Shown: positions 32,702-42,454 of the stretch, in pieces
Numbering within the stretch: position 1 is the first letter of the stretch
How the letters are laid out: every line of letters starts with the position of its first letter
NCBI RefSeq assembly: GCF_003474385.1
Contig: NZ_QUCY01000011.1
Span: 1-64,000, forward strand
DNA length: 64,000 nucleotides
Source: Senegalimassilia sp003474385
Lineage (GTDB): Bacteria; Actinomycetota; Coriobacteriia; Coriobacteriales; Eggerthellaceae
Direction of reading: 5' to 3'
The notes under the pieces: model-generated
The model's input: the letters and a program-made list of their open reading frames with translations, nothing else
What the model was told of the DNA's origin: nothing
The model's database searches: none
Position numbers and translations under genes: made by a program

Positions 32702-34546
32702 ATGGAAATGGCAGACGGTGACCGCTTTACACCGGAACAGGCCGAGGCGCTGAGCGCGCTGAGGGACGGGAGGAACGTGTTTCTCTCGGGCAACGCCGGC
32801 ACGGGTAAGAGCTACGTGCTCAACGCCTTCATATCGGACCTGAAGGCGCGCAATGTCGATTTCCTCGCCCTGGCGCCCACCGGCATCGCCGCGCTGAACC
32901 TCACGGACGGCTCGACGATCCACCGCACGCTGAAAATCGCGCCGGGGGTCTGCGCCCCCGATGGCCCCAAGGGGTCCCGCAAGGTGCTCGACGCCGCGAA
33001 GGTAATCATCATCGACGAGATCTCGATGTGCCGCATCGACCTGTTCGACCACGTGATGGGGATGATCTCCCAGTCCATGACGCGCAACGGCGCGAAGCAG
33101 GTGGTCCTCGTCGGCGATTTCTTCCAGCTGCCGCCGGTCGTGACCGAACGCGACTCCGCGCTGCTGATGAAGTTCTATCCCGGAAACCTCCAGGGCTGGT
33201 GCTTCAAGTCGAGGTACTGGACCGGCTTCGATTTCGAGCCGCACGTCCTCAAGACGGTCGTGCGCCAATCCGACCCCGATTTCATCGACAACCTGAACCG
33301 CGCCCGCGTCGGCGACGCGTCGTGCCTCGATTACTTCAACGCGCACTCGAAGAGCTCCCGCGCCTACCTGCCGAAGGACACGCTGGTGCTGTGCGCCAAC
33401 AACCGCATCGCCGATTCGATCAACCGCGAGAACGTCGACGCGCTCGACGCACCGAAGGTCGAGTTCGCGGCCGCCGCGACCGGCACGGTGTCAAACGGCG
33501 ACAAGATGGCGCCGGAGAGGATCGTCCTGTGCCGCGGCGCCCGCGTGATGTCGCTCGTGAACAGCCCGCAGGAGGGTTACGTCAACGGCACGCAGGGCAC
33601 CGTCACCGACGCGTCCGCGGACGCCGTGACGGTCAAGTTCGACGGGGTGGACGAGAAGGTCCGCATCGAGCGGCACAGATGGGAGATCAACAAGTCCGAG
33701 GCCGTCGTCGAGATGGACGAGGAGGGCAGGCCCGTCAACAGGGTCAAGACCGCCGTCGTGGGCACATATACCCAGATCCCGCTCAAGCTCGCCTACGCCA
33801 TCACCATCCACAAGTCGCAGGGCCTGACGTTCGATGCCTGCTGCGTCCACACGAAGGTCTTCGCCGAGGGCCAGCTGTACGTCGGCCTGTCCCGCGTGCG
33901 CTCCGCCGCCGGCCTCACCGTGTTCCCCAAGATCGAGCCGAACCGCCTGATCGCCAGCCGCGAGGTCGTGGAGTTCTACGATTCCCTCGAGCACAGGATG
34001 GAGGAGCCGGTCCAAATCGAGTGCCCGCGCCGCTACGAGTCGCGGGTCCGCGCCTACATCCGAGACCTCATGGACGGCAGGGACCCCGACGCCCCCCCGC
34101 CTTCCGCCCTGGAAGGCGCCCTGGAGAACAGCAAGGGAGGTGCCCCGGAACCGGGGACCGAAAGGCCGGCTCGAACCCTCGAAGAGAAGATTGGGGCGGA
34201 TATAGTTGCCCGTGCCACCTTCGCCCTCAAATTTGCAGTTTCGGGCGCCATGTCCAAGGACCATCTGGAGGCCAAGATGCTCCTTGCCGGGTACGTACTT
34301 GATTGGGGACGCGCTCCGCATGAGCTCTATGTCGTCTGCAAGGAGGGCGGTTATCGCGTCAGCGCATCGGAACTGGGCATCCGGCGCTCCGAGATTGAGG
34401 CGAGGATCGCGAAAAACTCCGGCTTCGACTTGGGCTCCGCTCGTCGTCAGCCGAGCCCGTCCGACTCTCGTCCTGGGAAGCGGAAGGGCCCGGCGAAAGA
34501 GTCCGCCGGTCGCACCCGAAATACACGCAAGGCGAATAAGCGGTAG
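32702..34546 (+). CDS. PIF1-like superfamily 1 DNA helicase
   Basis: A 614-residue ATPase of the PIF1/RecD-type SF1B group. Motif I is VFLSGNAGTGKSYVLNAF (about 27-44), Ia LALAPTGIAALNL, II IIIDEISMCRIDLFD (about 101-115), III VLVGDFFQLPPV. Late motifs are AYAITIHKSQGLTFDACCVH and VGLSRVRSAAGL (about 362-405). The C-terminal 180 residues, with a Pro/Ala linker and a Ser/Arg/Lys tail, are not recognised. PIF1 enzymes unwind 5'-3' and resolve G-quadruplexes or R-loops. It ends convergently with the PIWI-RE operon across a shared terminator. Confidence 0.88.
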   Translation: MEMADGDRFTPEQAEALSALRDGRNVFLSGNAGTGKSYVLNAFISDLKARNVDFLALAPTGIAALNLTDGSTIHRTLKIAPGVCAPDGPKGSRKVLDAAKVIIIDEISMCRIDLFDHVMGMISQSMTRNGAKQVVLVGDFFQLPPVVTERDSALLMKFYPGNLQGWCFKSRYWTGFDFEPHVLKTVVRQSDPDFIDNLNRARVGDASCLDYFNAHSKSSRAYLPKDTLVLCANNRIADSINRENVDALDAPKVEFAAAATGTVSNGDKMAPERIVLCRGARVMSLVNSPQEGYVNGTQGTVTDASADAVTVKFDGVDEKVRIERHRWEINKSEAVVEMDEEGRPVNRVKTAVVGTYTQIPLKLAYAITIHKSQGLTFDACCVHTKVFAEGQLYVGLSRVRSAAGLTVFPKIEPNRLIASREVVEFYDSLEHRMEEPVQIECPRRYESRVRAYIRDLMDGRDPDAPPPSALEGALENSKGGAPEPGTERPARTLEEKIGADIVARATFALKFAVSGAMSKDHLEAKMLLAGYVLDWGRAPHELYVVCKEGGYRVSASELGIRRSEIEARIAKNSGFDLGSARRQPSPSDSRPGKRKGPAKESAGRTRNTRKANKR

Positions 34547-34555
34547 CGACAACGG

Positions 34556-34594
34556 AAATGGGAAGGCCGAATCTCCCGGCCTCCCCATTTCATT
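34556..34594. terminator. Shared terminator between PIF1-like and PIWI-RE genes
   Basis: AAATGGGAAGGCC pairs with GGCCTCCCCATTT (one mismatch) around a 9-base loop. A/T-rich flanks suit termination from both sides. Confidence 0.7.
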
Positions 34595-34609
34595 TTCGCG
34601 GGCGGGTCG

Positions 34610-37135
34610 CTACCGTCTGCCGGTGAGCTCCCAGTCCCAGATATACTCCTCGACCTGCTCGGCGAGATGGAGCGGGGCGGGAAGGTTCACCCTCATATCG
34701 TTCTTGTAGAGCTGCACCATGCAGCCGCGCAGGGCCTCGGCGTATTTGACGCTGGCAAGCGCCTCGGCCTCGCCGCCGGGCGACAGAAGGCAGTACTCGT
34801 TGATCGTCTTCTCGCAGAACGCCGCGGTGGGCGAATCGTACTTCGATCCGCGTGCGGACCATTTGTACTGGGCGTCGCCCGGTCGCGGGGCCAACGCGAG
34901 GAAGTAGCCGTCCATCTTGAAGAGTCCCTGCTTGTCGCGCCTGTTCGGCACGGTGCCGTCGTCTGCGCCGCTCGCGGCCACCTCGTCCGTGAACCAGTCG
35001 GGGACCTCGCCGTTGAGACCGGAGCGTATACGCAGGATGCGCAGCTTGCTGCCCGCGAGGTCAAGCGGCTCCTCATAACCGGTCGGTCCGTAGCTCAAGG
35101 GTCCCGACTCGAGGCCGGAGTCGCTGATGCCGGGCCACCAGTCTCTCTGGCGGATGCGGCCGTAGGAGTTGACGAGGAGGAGTTCCGGTCTGTCGCCGGT
35201 GGCGCGGACTATGCCGTGGAGCATCCTCTTCAGGGCCATTCCGTTCGCCCGCTTGCAGGAGTCCGGAAAGCCCTCGGAACCGCTCAGCCGGGCGAACTCG
35301 ATGAGGGCGCGCCAGTACGGTAGGCTTCCGTCAGGTAGGAGGGGGCAGTACACGGTGACGGCACCGCTTCTCATGTCCTGTCGGACGCAATAGGGGAAGC
35401 TCGCCCGCGCCTTGCCGTTGCCGGAGTTGTAGACCTTCAACCCTATCGCCGGGATCGAGATATCGATGCCGCGCGAATTGCGTGCCGGTTCGGGTACGAA
35501 ACCGAGCTGACGCATGAGGTCGCGGACGGCGACGCGCGCGCGGATCTCGGGACTGTCCTTCGAGTCCTCGGGTTCGATGAATTGGGTCAGGCGCCCGGTT
35601 TTCGCGAACGCGATGCGCAGGGCGCGCTTGGGGTCTCCGCCGTCGTCTTTGCCCTTGGGCTTGTAGCTCTCGGCGCCCGGCAGGACCACTATGCACGCGG
35701 TCGGGTCGGTCGCCTCGGGAAGCGCGGCGGCGACTTTGCGCCAGCGGATCTTCGCCTGGCTGTCGCCGGTATTCTCCATGCGGTTCAGGAGTTCGTTTGC
35801 CGGGATGTTATCGATCTCGACCTCGAAGCCGTCGACGGCCCCCTCCCCACCGAGAAAGCGGGAGATCTCGGCCCTTGCCATATCGAGGAGCCGGGCATCG
35901 TCCTGGTTGCCGATCAGCTGGAATACGGCCCTGTCCCTGCCGGTGCAGCGGGCGAGTCTGGCGCGGTTGGCCCGGCCCCAGGCGTCCTGTCTCGCCCGTG
36001 CGCTGACGGGGTCCTTGTCCCAATCCGCCTGCCTGGGTTCCTCTATGGACGCCTTGAGATGGGTCAGTTGAAGCGAGTCGAGCGCACCGACGGGCTCCGC
36101 GATATCTTTGAGCCGAGCCGCGACGGCCTCGAAGAACATGGCCTTGTCGATGACGGATGCCCCGCTTGCGACCGAGGGCTTCGATGCCCAGGAGGCGGTC
36201 ATCGCGTAGGGGGATAGGATCTGCGGCTGCGAGCCGTCGCGGGCGTACCTGCCCATGTCCTCAAGATACTCGCGGACTGCGGGCAATCCGGTCCCGCTGG
36301 CGAACTCGTAGTTCGCCAGGGCCGCGGGGTCCCAGGCCAAGTCGCGCTTCTGTTTGTCGTAGCCGTAGGGGACGACGCGGAGCGTGCCGCCTTCCGTGCG
36401 GACGTAGGCGTTGACATCGTGTTTGAGGAACGGGTCGTCCTGCCATGGCTTGCCGATGAAGCGGCGGACGGCGACATCCATGTTGAGCCTTGCCTTGCGG
36501 CCGACCGGCAGCGTCTCGACGTGGAATCTGAGGGCGAACGCCCACGGGTCCTCCTTGTGCCAGTGGATATCGGAAATCAGCTCGTAGACGTTTCCGTTTC
36601 CGCGTGAGACTCTGCTGAAGTTCTCGACCATGCCGTTGGCGAGTTCGAGGGGGATGTCGGCGATGGCGTCGGCGACTTGCGCGGAGAATGCGGGGAAGGT
36701 GAGCCCGCCCGTGGGACGGCCGTCGCCGCTGAACAGGCAGATCTCTTCGCCACGCACGGCCTCCTCGAACGTCTCGGGGTGCAGCATCCCCATAACCTTG
36801 CGGAAAGCCGGGGATTGGGTATCGATGTCCTTGCGGGAGGAGATCCAGACCGCGATGACGTTGCATAGCTTCGCGAGATCAATGGGGGCGAGGGCGATAA
36901 GCCAGCTGTCGGTATGTACGTTGGGGCGTACGGGGTTCAGCTCGACGGCCCGGTCGAGCCAGCAGCGCAGGTCGTCCTTGAGGACTTTGGTGTTGAGGTA
37001 GCCGCCCTCTTTCCTCGGGGGCATGAGCGTGAAGAGGGCGTCGCGCAGGCTGTCGGGCAAGCCGACGACGTGCACGGTCGTCTTGGTGTCGGGGACGGGT
37101 GCGAATGACATGAGGTGCAGCTTAGAGTCCGACAT
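34610..37135 (-). CDS. PIWI-RE family protein (prokaryotic Argonaute-related)
   Basis: An 841-residue protein, last in a three-gene operon. Size, the neighbouring DinG-type helicase and the REase-like gene match the PIWI-RE three-gene islands predicted as defence systems. The N-terminal half (LHLMSFAPVPDTKTTVHVVG, then DSWLIALAPIDLAKLCNVIAVW) fits the pPIWI_RE N-terminal/MID-like module. The C-terminal part has strand patterns of an RNase H fold (NSRGIDISIPAIGLKVYN near 560, ELLLVNSYGRIRQRDWWPGI) and a late KWSARGSKYDSP...EKTINEYCL that could carry the conserved Arg and Glu. I cannot assign catalytic Asp residues. ATG 37135 has AAAGGAA upstream and overlaps the helicase end by 14 bases. Confidence 0.72.
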   Translation of the reverse strand: MSDSKLHLMSFAPVPDTKTTVHVVGLPDSLRDALFTLMPPRKEGGYLNTKVLKDDLRCWLDRAVELNPVRPNVHTDSWLIALAPIDLAKLCNVIAVWISSRKDIDTQSPAFRKVMGMLHPETFEEAVRGEEICLFSGDGRPTGGLTFPAFSAQVADAIADIPLELANGMVENFSRVSRGNGNVYELISDIHWHKEDPWAFALRFHVETLPVGRKARLNMDVAVRRFIGKPWQDDPFLKHDVNAYVRTEGGTLRVVPYGYDKQKRDLAWDPAALANYEFASGTGLPAVREYLEDMGRYARDGSQPQILSPYAMTASWASKPSVASGASVIDKAMFFEAVAARLKDIAEPVGALDSLQLTHLKASIEEPRQADWDKDPVSARARQDAWGRANRARLARCTGRDRAVFQLIGNQDDARLLDMARAEISRFLGGEGAVDGFEVEIDNIPANELLNRMENTGDSQAKIRWRKVAAALPEATDPTACIVVLPGAESYKPKGKDDGGDPKRALRIAFAKTGRLTQFIEPEDSKDSPEIRARVAVRDLMRQLGFVPEPARNSRGIDISIPAIGLKVYNSGNGKARASFPYCVRQDMRSGAVTVYCPLLPDGSLPYWRALIEFARLSGSEGFPDSCKRANGMALKRMLHGIVRATGDRPELLLVNSYGRIRQRDWWPGISDSGLESGPLSYGPTGYEEPLDLAGSKLRILRIRSGLNGEVPDWFTDEVAASGADDGTVPNRRDKQGLFKMDGYFLALAPRPGDAQYKWSARGSKYDSPTAAFCEKTINEYCLLSPGGEAEALASVKYAEALRGCMVQLYKNDMRVNLPAPLHLAEQVEEYIWDWELTGRR

Positions 37136-40100
37136 TTCCGATTCCTTTCCTGAATGACTCGTAGAACGGCCCGTAGAGGGCTTTGGCGACCTCCGGCTGG
37201 TCGCTATCGTGCATGAGGCGTTCCATGTAGGCGCCGAGCTCTTCCAGGGTCCTGAACGAGAGCTTCCCGTCGCCGCCGCGGAAGGCCGCATCGGCGAAAT
37301 AGACATGCGGCGCGGGCCTTTCCTTATCGGCAAGCCTCGCCAGGCGCCCGAATATCTGGATGATCGTGACCATGAGCGTGGAGATCGCGTCGTCTACGAG
37401 GAATTGCCTTCCCATGGTCCTCCATGCGCCCATGGGAAGGTTCTCGTCCCGCTCCATGGTCTTCCATGTGCGCCAGGCGGAGGCCCTGACCTCGGTCGCG
37501 AACTCCCCGGGATTGGCCGGGTAGTCGCCGACCTCCCTTTCGATGAGGCCGTTGAGCTTGCGGTATCGCCCGCCGAGGTCGTGCGGTGTGCCCATCGGGC
37601 GCACCGAGAAGATGAGGCTCGTGAACACGGCATGGCCGCCGCGGTCGACGATATTGAAGCCGCGCTCGATGGCCATGGCCGGCGCCACGAGCACTTTGGC
37701 CGGATGGTCGCAGAACTTGTAGACTTCGCTCCGGGGCACGAAGTGCTCCCTGTGCTCGTGGTTGTTGCGCACCAGGGCCGCGACCTTGATTGCCTGGCCC
37801 TTGCGTCGGAACTCTTGCTCGATGCGGTCGCGTGCGTCCTCGGCCTCCCGGTAGCTGTTCACGATGACCAGGGCCTTTCCCGCGCCATCCGCGTCGAGTT
37901 CGTCCCTCAACGTGGCCATGGTCTGCGATAGGACGATGCCGAGGTTGCCGGAACGCATCTCGGCGGCGCTGCCGGACACGTTCTGCTCGATGCCGAGGTC
38001 CCTCACGGTCGAGGTGGAGAGCTTGGCCGCCTTCCACGGCTCCGCCTCGAGGAGGTAGTCGACCGGCCTGTTCACGTGGTATTGCAGGCAGCCGGGCTCC
38101 CAGCTCGAACCGGAGAGCAGGAGCGCGTGCGGCCCCAGCGCCGCCCCGGCGGGGTCGGTATCGAGCCAGGGCAGCGAGCACATGAAGGCCCGCCCGAAGG
38201 CGAACTGCCGGAAAAGCCTGAGGTCGTTGCCGTCGAGCTTCATCCCGAAGATGTTGCCGATCAGCGAGTTGGGGAGATAGTGCTGCTGGCGCGTGTAGCT
38301 GAACTTGAGGAAGTTGTACAGCTCGTCGACGGAATCGTCCTTGAAGCTGAGGAGGTCCTGCGCGGAGGCGAGTTCGCGCAGATACGAGTCGAACCGGATG
38401 ACCTTGAGGGCGAAGGAGAACCTGGTCCGCAGCTCGTCGGGAAGCTCCGAGCATCCGCGTGCAGCGAGGTATTCGTTCAACGAGTAGCTGTGGGTGTCGT
38501 CGTCGATGCCCTCGCAGGAGGTCGCGACCGCCTGCGAGAGCTTGTTGAGGGCCGCGTCGCCGCCATCGAGGCTCTTCTTGGCAATCTCGAATCTATAGGG
38601 GTTGATGAGTTTGTCGGCATCCTCGTAAACCTGTTTGGGAAGGCCCTGCTCCAGGAGGTCGTTCAGAAGCGAGAGCGACGTGAACGCCTCGTCCTTGACG
38701 ATGCGCCATTTCGCCACGCGGTCGTCCCTGACGGATTTGAGCAGCGCCTTCGCGACGGGCTCGGATTTCTGGCGCAGGTCGTAGAAAAGCTCCTCGTTGA
38801 AGTCCCTCATCTTGTCGTCCGGGCGCCGCTTCATGGCCGCGGCTGTCGGGTCGGCGGCGTTGCGGATGAGCTCCTGGAAGCTCATGCTAGGGGCGAAGCA
38901 GCCGTCGAGCTGCGCCTGCACGCGGTCCGCCTCATCGAACAGGACGACGTCGAACTGCTGAAGGGCCTCCTCGAAGAATGCCTTGCGCTCCCTTCCGACG
39001 ATCATGGTGGCGAAGCCGGTGGGAGTCGTGACCACGACGTCGGATGTCAGGGACTCGCGGGCCATGGCCTGCGATGGGCACACGTCCCAGTACGGGCATG
39101 AGTTCGCGCCGCCCTTCTTGGACCGGAGGCCGCGGCATGGCGTGCTGCCGTATCCGCAGGCCTCGGGATCGGAAAAGGAGAGCCCGTCCATGATGCAGGC
39201 GGTCTCCAGGTATTTGGATGCGGAATGGCCGAGGAGCATGGAGTCATCGTGGTCGAAGAACTCGTCGAGCCGTTCGATGCGCCTGCCGCGCGACACCAGG
39301 GGCGAGGCGCTGATTCCCGCCTCGCGAAGCAGGATGACGCTTTCCATCACGTCCGATACCGAGTTGAGCAGGGATACCGCGCGCAGGCCGCGCTTCGCGA
39401 GGCAGACGATGAGCATGTTGGCGAGGACGGACTTGCCGGCGCCGACGAGGCCGACGAGGCTCACGACCTCATCGAGGCGCAGGCCGTCGGCGACGGATGT
39501 GCCGCCGCCGCGGGCCCGCTTGAGGAGCCCCTGGTCCTTGACCCTTCTGAGCACGGCGGCGTAGTGGGTCTTCCCGGTCTTCTCCCCGACTTCGTCCGCG
39601 GTCGAGATGAGCTCGTCGAGGGTGATATCGATGGGCGGGCGCCTGCTCTTGCGGGGGATATCGTCAATCTTGCCCGTTTGGGGCGGCACGGCATCGGGTA
39701 TGGTCACCCAACGGATCGATCCGGTTACCGTGGTATCGCCGGTCGCCTCGGGCTTGCATGTGTAGGAATACCGTCCTTTGGGTCTCGCGACCACGTTTTT
39801 ATGGGAGAGTTTGACATCGCCGAGGAGGCGGTCTATATAGATCGGCATGCGGTCGATCCCGGTAAGGGGGTGCTCGCGCAGGGCCATTCCGCCGTTGGCG
39901 ATATCGAAGAACCGGTACCGCTCATATTCCGCGCGCTCGTAGAGGCCCAGCAGTCGCCGCCAGGCCGTGGATGAGGCCAGCGAGAACAGGTGTCGGCGCG
40001 CCATCTGCATGAGGTGGCCGTCCGCGCCGATGGTCTCGGGCCTGATGAGCTGGTAGTTCGATAGGAGCCTGTCGGCCTTTCGGGGATCGGCTCCGGGACC

Positions 40101-40244
40101 GCATACGCGTACCGCGAGCGCGAGCAGCGACTCCACATTCAGGAACTCGTCGAGGGATAGGTCGCTGTCCTCGGGATAGCGCACCTCGAGATTGCGCTTC
40201 AGCTGGTCGAAGCCTTCCTGGGCTGTATCATTCGGCTCGTTCAT
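37122..40244 (-). CDS. DinG/XPD-like Fe-S helicase of the PIWI-RE island
   Basis: A 1040-residue SF2 helicase. A 250-residue N-terminal extension precedes Walker A VSLVGLVGAGKSVLANML (about 260-277). Four cysteines in CGYGSTPCRGLRS and NSCPYWDVCPSQ (about 360-393) lie where XPD/DinG place the 4Fe-4S cluster. The DEAD-type box is VVLFDEADRVQAQLDG (about 433-448), and motif VI is IIQIFGRLARLADK (about 962-975). DinG helicases unwind forked DNA and R-loops. ATG 40244 has AAGGGAGG upstream and overlaps the REase stop as ATGA; its end overlaps the PIWI-RE start. The three genes are therefore one coupled unit. Confidence 0.8.
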   Translation of the reverse strand: MNEPNDTAQEGFDQLKRNLEVRYPEDSDLSLDEFLNVESLLALAVRVCGPGADPRKADRLLSNYQLIRPETIGADGHLMQMARRHLFSLASSTAWRRLLGLYERAEYERYRFFDIANGGMALREHPLTGIDRMPIYIDRLLGDVKLSHKNVVARPKGRYSYTCKPEATGDTTVTGSIRWVTIPDAVPPQTGKIDDIPRKSRRPPIDITLDELISTADEVGEKTGKTHYAAVLRRVKDQGLLKRARGGGTSVADGLRLDEVVSLVGLVGAGKSVLANMLIVCLAKRGLRAVSLLNSVSDVMESVILLREAGISASPLVSRGRRIERLDEFFDHDDSMLLGHSASKYLETACIMDGLSFSDPEACGYGSTPCRGLRSKKGGANSCPYWDVCPSQAMARESLTSDVVVTTPTGFATMIVGRERKAFFEEALQQFDVVLFDEADRVQAQLDGCFAPSMSFQELIRNAADPTAAAMKRRPDDKMRDFNEELFYDLRQKSEPVAKALLKSVRDDRVAKWRIVKDEAFTSLSLLNDLLEQGLPKQVYEDADKLINPYRFEIAKKSLDGGDAALNKLSQAVATSCEGIDDDTHSYSLNEYLAARGCSELPDELRTRFSFALKVIRFDSYLRELASAQDLLSFKDDSVDELYNFLKFSYTRQQHYLPNSLIGNIFGMKLDGNDLRLFRQFAFGRAFMCSLPWLDTDPAGAALGPHALLLSGSSWEPGCLQYHVNRPVDYLLEAEPWKAAKLSTSTVRDLGIEQNVSGSAAEMRSGNLGIVLSQTMATLRDELDADGAGKALVIVNSYREAEDARDRIEQEFRRKGQAIKVAALVRNNHEHREHFVPRSEVYKFCDHPAKVLVAPAMAIERGFNIVDRGGHAVFTSLIFSVRPMGTPHDLGGRYRKLNGLIEREVGDYPANPGEFATEVRASAWRTWKTMERDENLPMGAWRTMGRQFLVDDAISTLMVTIIQIFGRLARLADKERPAPHVYFADAAFRGGDGKLSFRTLEELGAYMERLMHDSDQPEVAKALYGPFYESFRKGIGNVGL

Positions 40245-41443
40245 CGCGTGCCTCCCTTCGCGGCGGCATTGAGTCGTTTCGAGAAGTTGCGCAGCGTTTC
40301 GCATGAATAGCCGGTCTTGCCGCGCAGGACGGCATTGCATAGCGCGCGATATCCGGGATGGTCCCGTTCGACTTGGTCCGGCACGACATAGGCCACCTCG
40401 TCCGCGCACATCTGGGTGATGCCGGTGTCGTCCTCTATCTCGCGGGCAAGCCGCTCGGCGCGGCCGTATGCTTTGGCGTCGACGGCAAGCTGTCGGCCGT
40501 CCGGCAGATGGATCAGGATGTCGCAGGTGTCCTTGAGGGGCCACATTTCGTATTTCAGACCGAGGCCCGCTGCGGCCTCGGCGATCGCCAGCTCGAGCTT
40601 TCCGGGGGAAGAGATGTAGTGCATGACGCCGCGGGATAGGCGGAAGGCGTCGTGCGCGACGCTGTCCAGCTTGTCGAAATCGCCTGTGACGGCCTTGGCG
40701 CACGTCGCCGATGAGCAGTGGGGCTGCTTGCCTCGCATGGTCATCGTCCAGCCGCAATTCGGGCATACTTTTGCGGCGCCCGGGACAGGTTCGTAGGCCA
40801 TGGAGACGAATTCCTGCAACCACACCGGGTCGATGGTGTCGGCTTCGCCCTGGTCGAGGGGGTCGGGGTCGCCCAGGACGAGCCCCGTCTTGATCCTGAC
40901 GTATTCGTTCCAGGTGAGCAGCGGGTGGCGGATGAGCATCCTGCGTCCGTACACGTATTGCTCCTGGGTGCCGGCTCGGAGGAATTCATACACCCTGCGT
41001 TCCTGATGGCCGCCCAAGAGGTCGTTTTCCGCAAAGCGCAGCACCTCGTAGCATTCCGACGTCGCGGCGAAGTAGTCGCCGTCTACTGACGCCAGGGGCC
41101 CGATCTCGATGGACCGGCGCCCTTCGACGGCTTCCCTGCACTCGTCGCGCCACCGGGCCGTCCACTCGCGCACGTCTGACGCTGCGCTGTTCCTGATGAA
41201 ATCGGACTCATTGAACGTCGGCAGCAGCTCTTCCGCATCGTCGGAGCACTCGGCGCACAGCGCGGCGAGGATATTCATGCCGTGTCTGAATGCCTGGCTG
41301 TAGGGATACCTATGCGGGTCGGCCTCGTAGAGGCCGTCCTTCTCGGCGATGCCGTATGCGATGAGGAATACGGCGGTCTCGAAGCGGTTGGCGATATCGC
41401 GGGCTTTGCCGGCGGCTTCGGCCGCGGCGATCGGGTCGGACAT
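40241..41443 (-). CDS. Restriction-endonuclease-fold protein of the PIWI-RE island
   Basis: A 400-residue protein, first in the operon. A helical N-terminal 220 residues (NRFETAVFLIAYGIAEKDG) is followed by a zinc ribbon, VCPNCGWTMTMRGKQPHCSSATC (about 229-251 by position). A PD-(D/E)xK-type nuclease motif then reads LGLKYEMWPLKDTCDILIHL...LAVDAKAYG (about 285-325), with Asp in CDI and the DAK lysine. PIWI-RE islands typically carry such an REase-like third gene. ATG 41443 has AAGAGGTGG upstream. The divergent neighbour at 41630 leaves 186 bases for both promoters; a CTCGAATCGAG palindrome at 41553-41563 is a possible operator. Confidence 0.7.
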   Translation of the reverse strand: MSDPIAAAEAAGKARDIANRFETAVFLIAYGIAEKDGLYEADPHRYPYSQAFRHGMNILAALCAECSDDAEELLPTFNESDFIRNSAASDVREWTARWRDECREAVEGRRSIEIGPLASVDGDYFAATSECYEVLRFAENDLLGGHQERRVYEFLRAGTQEQYVYGRRMLIRHPLLTWNEYVRIKTGLVLGDPDPLDQGEADTIDPVWLQEFVSMAYEPVPGAAKVCPNCGWTMTMRGKQPHCSSATCAKAVTGDFDKLDSVAHDAFRLSRGVMHYISSPGKLELAIAEAAAGLGLKYEMWPLKDTCDILIHLPDGRQLAVDAKAYGRAERLAREIEDDTGITQMCADEVAYVVPDQVERDHPGYRALCNAVLRGKTGYSCETLRNFSKRLNAAAKGGTR

Positions 41444-41629
41444 GGACCACCTCTTTATTGGAATTGGCATACACAGCAGCTTTGATACCCGTCCCCGCCG
41501 CGCTTTACACGCCCCTACCGAAACTCGACGGATAAAAATGCCCCCGCACCGGCTCGAATCGAGTGAAAGACTTCCCGCACACGGGGTAGAAACAGCTGGG
41601 ACGGTACACATCCGCGCGAAAGGTCGGAC

Positions 41630-42454
41630 ATGTCTAGGGTGGCCTACGGGCAAAAGGGATACAGCGGCGCTTCCATGAGCGTGAACGCGCGGGCGGCCTA
41701 CGAGGCGGGGGAGATGCCCCGCTCGAAATGGACCAAGGCGGCGATCCTCGGCGCCTTGAGGGGCTACTGCGATGAGATGGACCTGCTCTACGACCCTGCG
41801 GTCGAGTCCGAGACCAAGGCCGCGCTCTTCGACCGGTTCATCGCCTACTCGTCCTGGCACCACACCGGCGCCTACGCCCGCGAGACGGAGTTCTTCGCCC
41901 TGGACGAGGCCGCCGTGGTCGGGGCGTTCCGCGAGCTCGGGCCCGAGGAGGCGGCCGAGCGCGACCGGATCCGGGCGCAGGCTGCGGCCCGGGTGCAGGA
42001 GGCGGAACGGCATCGGAGGGAAGCGGAATGCCTATTCGAGTACCGCTTCTCCTGCTCCCCATATAGCGCCATGGCGTACGAGGCGTTCCATCCCGAGCTG
42101 TGCGAGCGCCGCGTGAGCAAACGCAGGAAGCAGGAGCTCGTCGTGTACCGGCTGCCGGACGGCAGCGAGCCGTCGGGCTATGCGGAGATGTCCGTCCCGG
42201 CGGACTATGCGGACAGCAGCCATGTCGTGCCGTCGGTTTTCATATCCGGCACGGGCGGGGATCGCGCGTGGCGCGATATCGACTTCGACGAGGCCGAGCG
42301 GAAATTCGCCGCGGCGGCGAGAAGGGCCGCGGCCTTTCGCGAGGGGAGACCGAAGCTCGTGCAGGACGAGGCCAGGCGCGCTGCGATACGTGAGACTCGG
42401 CACCGCGCCTGCACCGCCCCCATTTTGAAGAGCATAAAGGAGATTCACAGGTGA
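41630..42454 (+). CDS. Unrecognised element protein divergent from the PIWI-RE island
   Basis: A 274-residue protein, not recognised. SVNARAAYEAGEMPRSKWTKAAI suggests a helical N-terminus. A charged coiled segment (RIRAQAAARVQEAERHRREAE, about 115-135) separates two parts; the end is Arg/Ala-rich. ATG 41630 has AAAGGT upstream. Its stop overlaps the start of the lipoprotein gene (GTGA). Confidence 0.55.
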   Translation: MSRVAYGQKGYSGASMSVNARAAYEAGEMPRSKWTKAAILGALRGYCDEMDLLYDPAVESETKAALFDRFIAYSSWHHTGAYARETEFFALDEAAVVGAFRELGPEEAAERDRIRAQAAARVQEAERHRREAECLFEYRFSCSPYSAMAYEAFHPELCERRVSKRRKQELVVYRLPDGSEPSGYAEMSVPADYADSSHVVPSVFISGTGGDRAWRDIDFDEAERKFAAAARRAAAFREGRPKLVQDEARRAAIRETRHRACTAPILKSIKEIHR

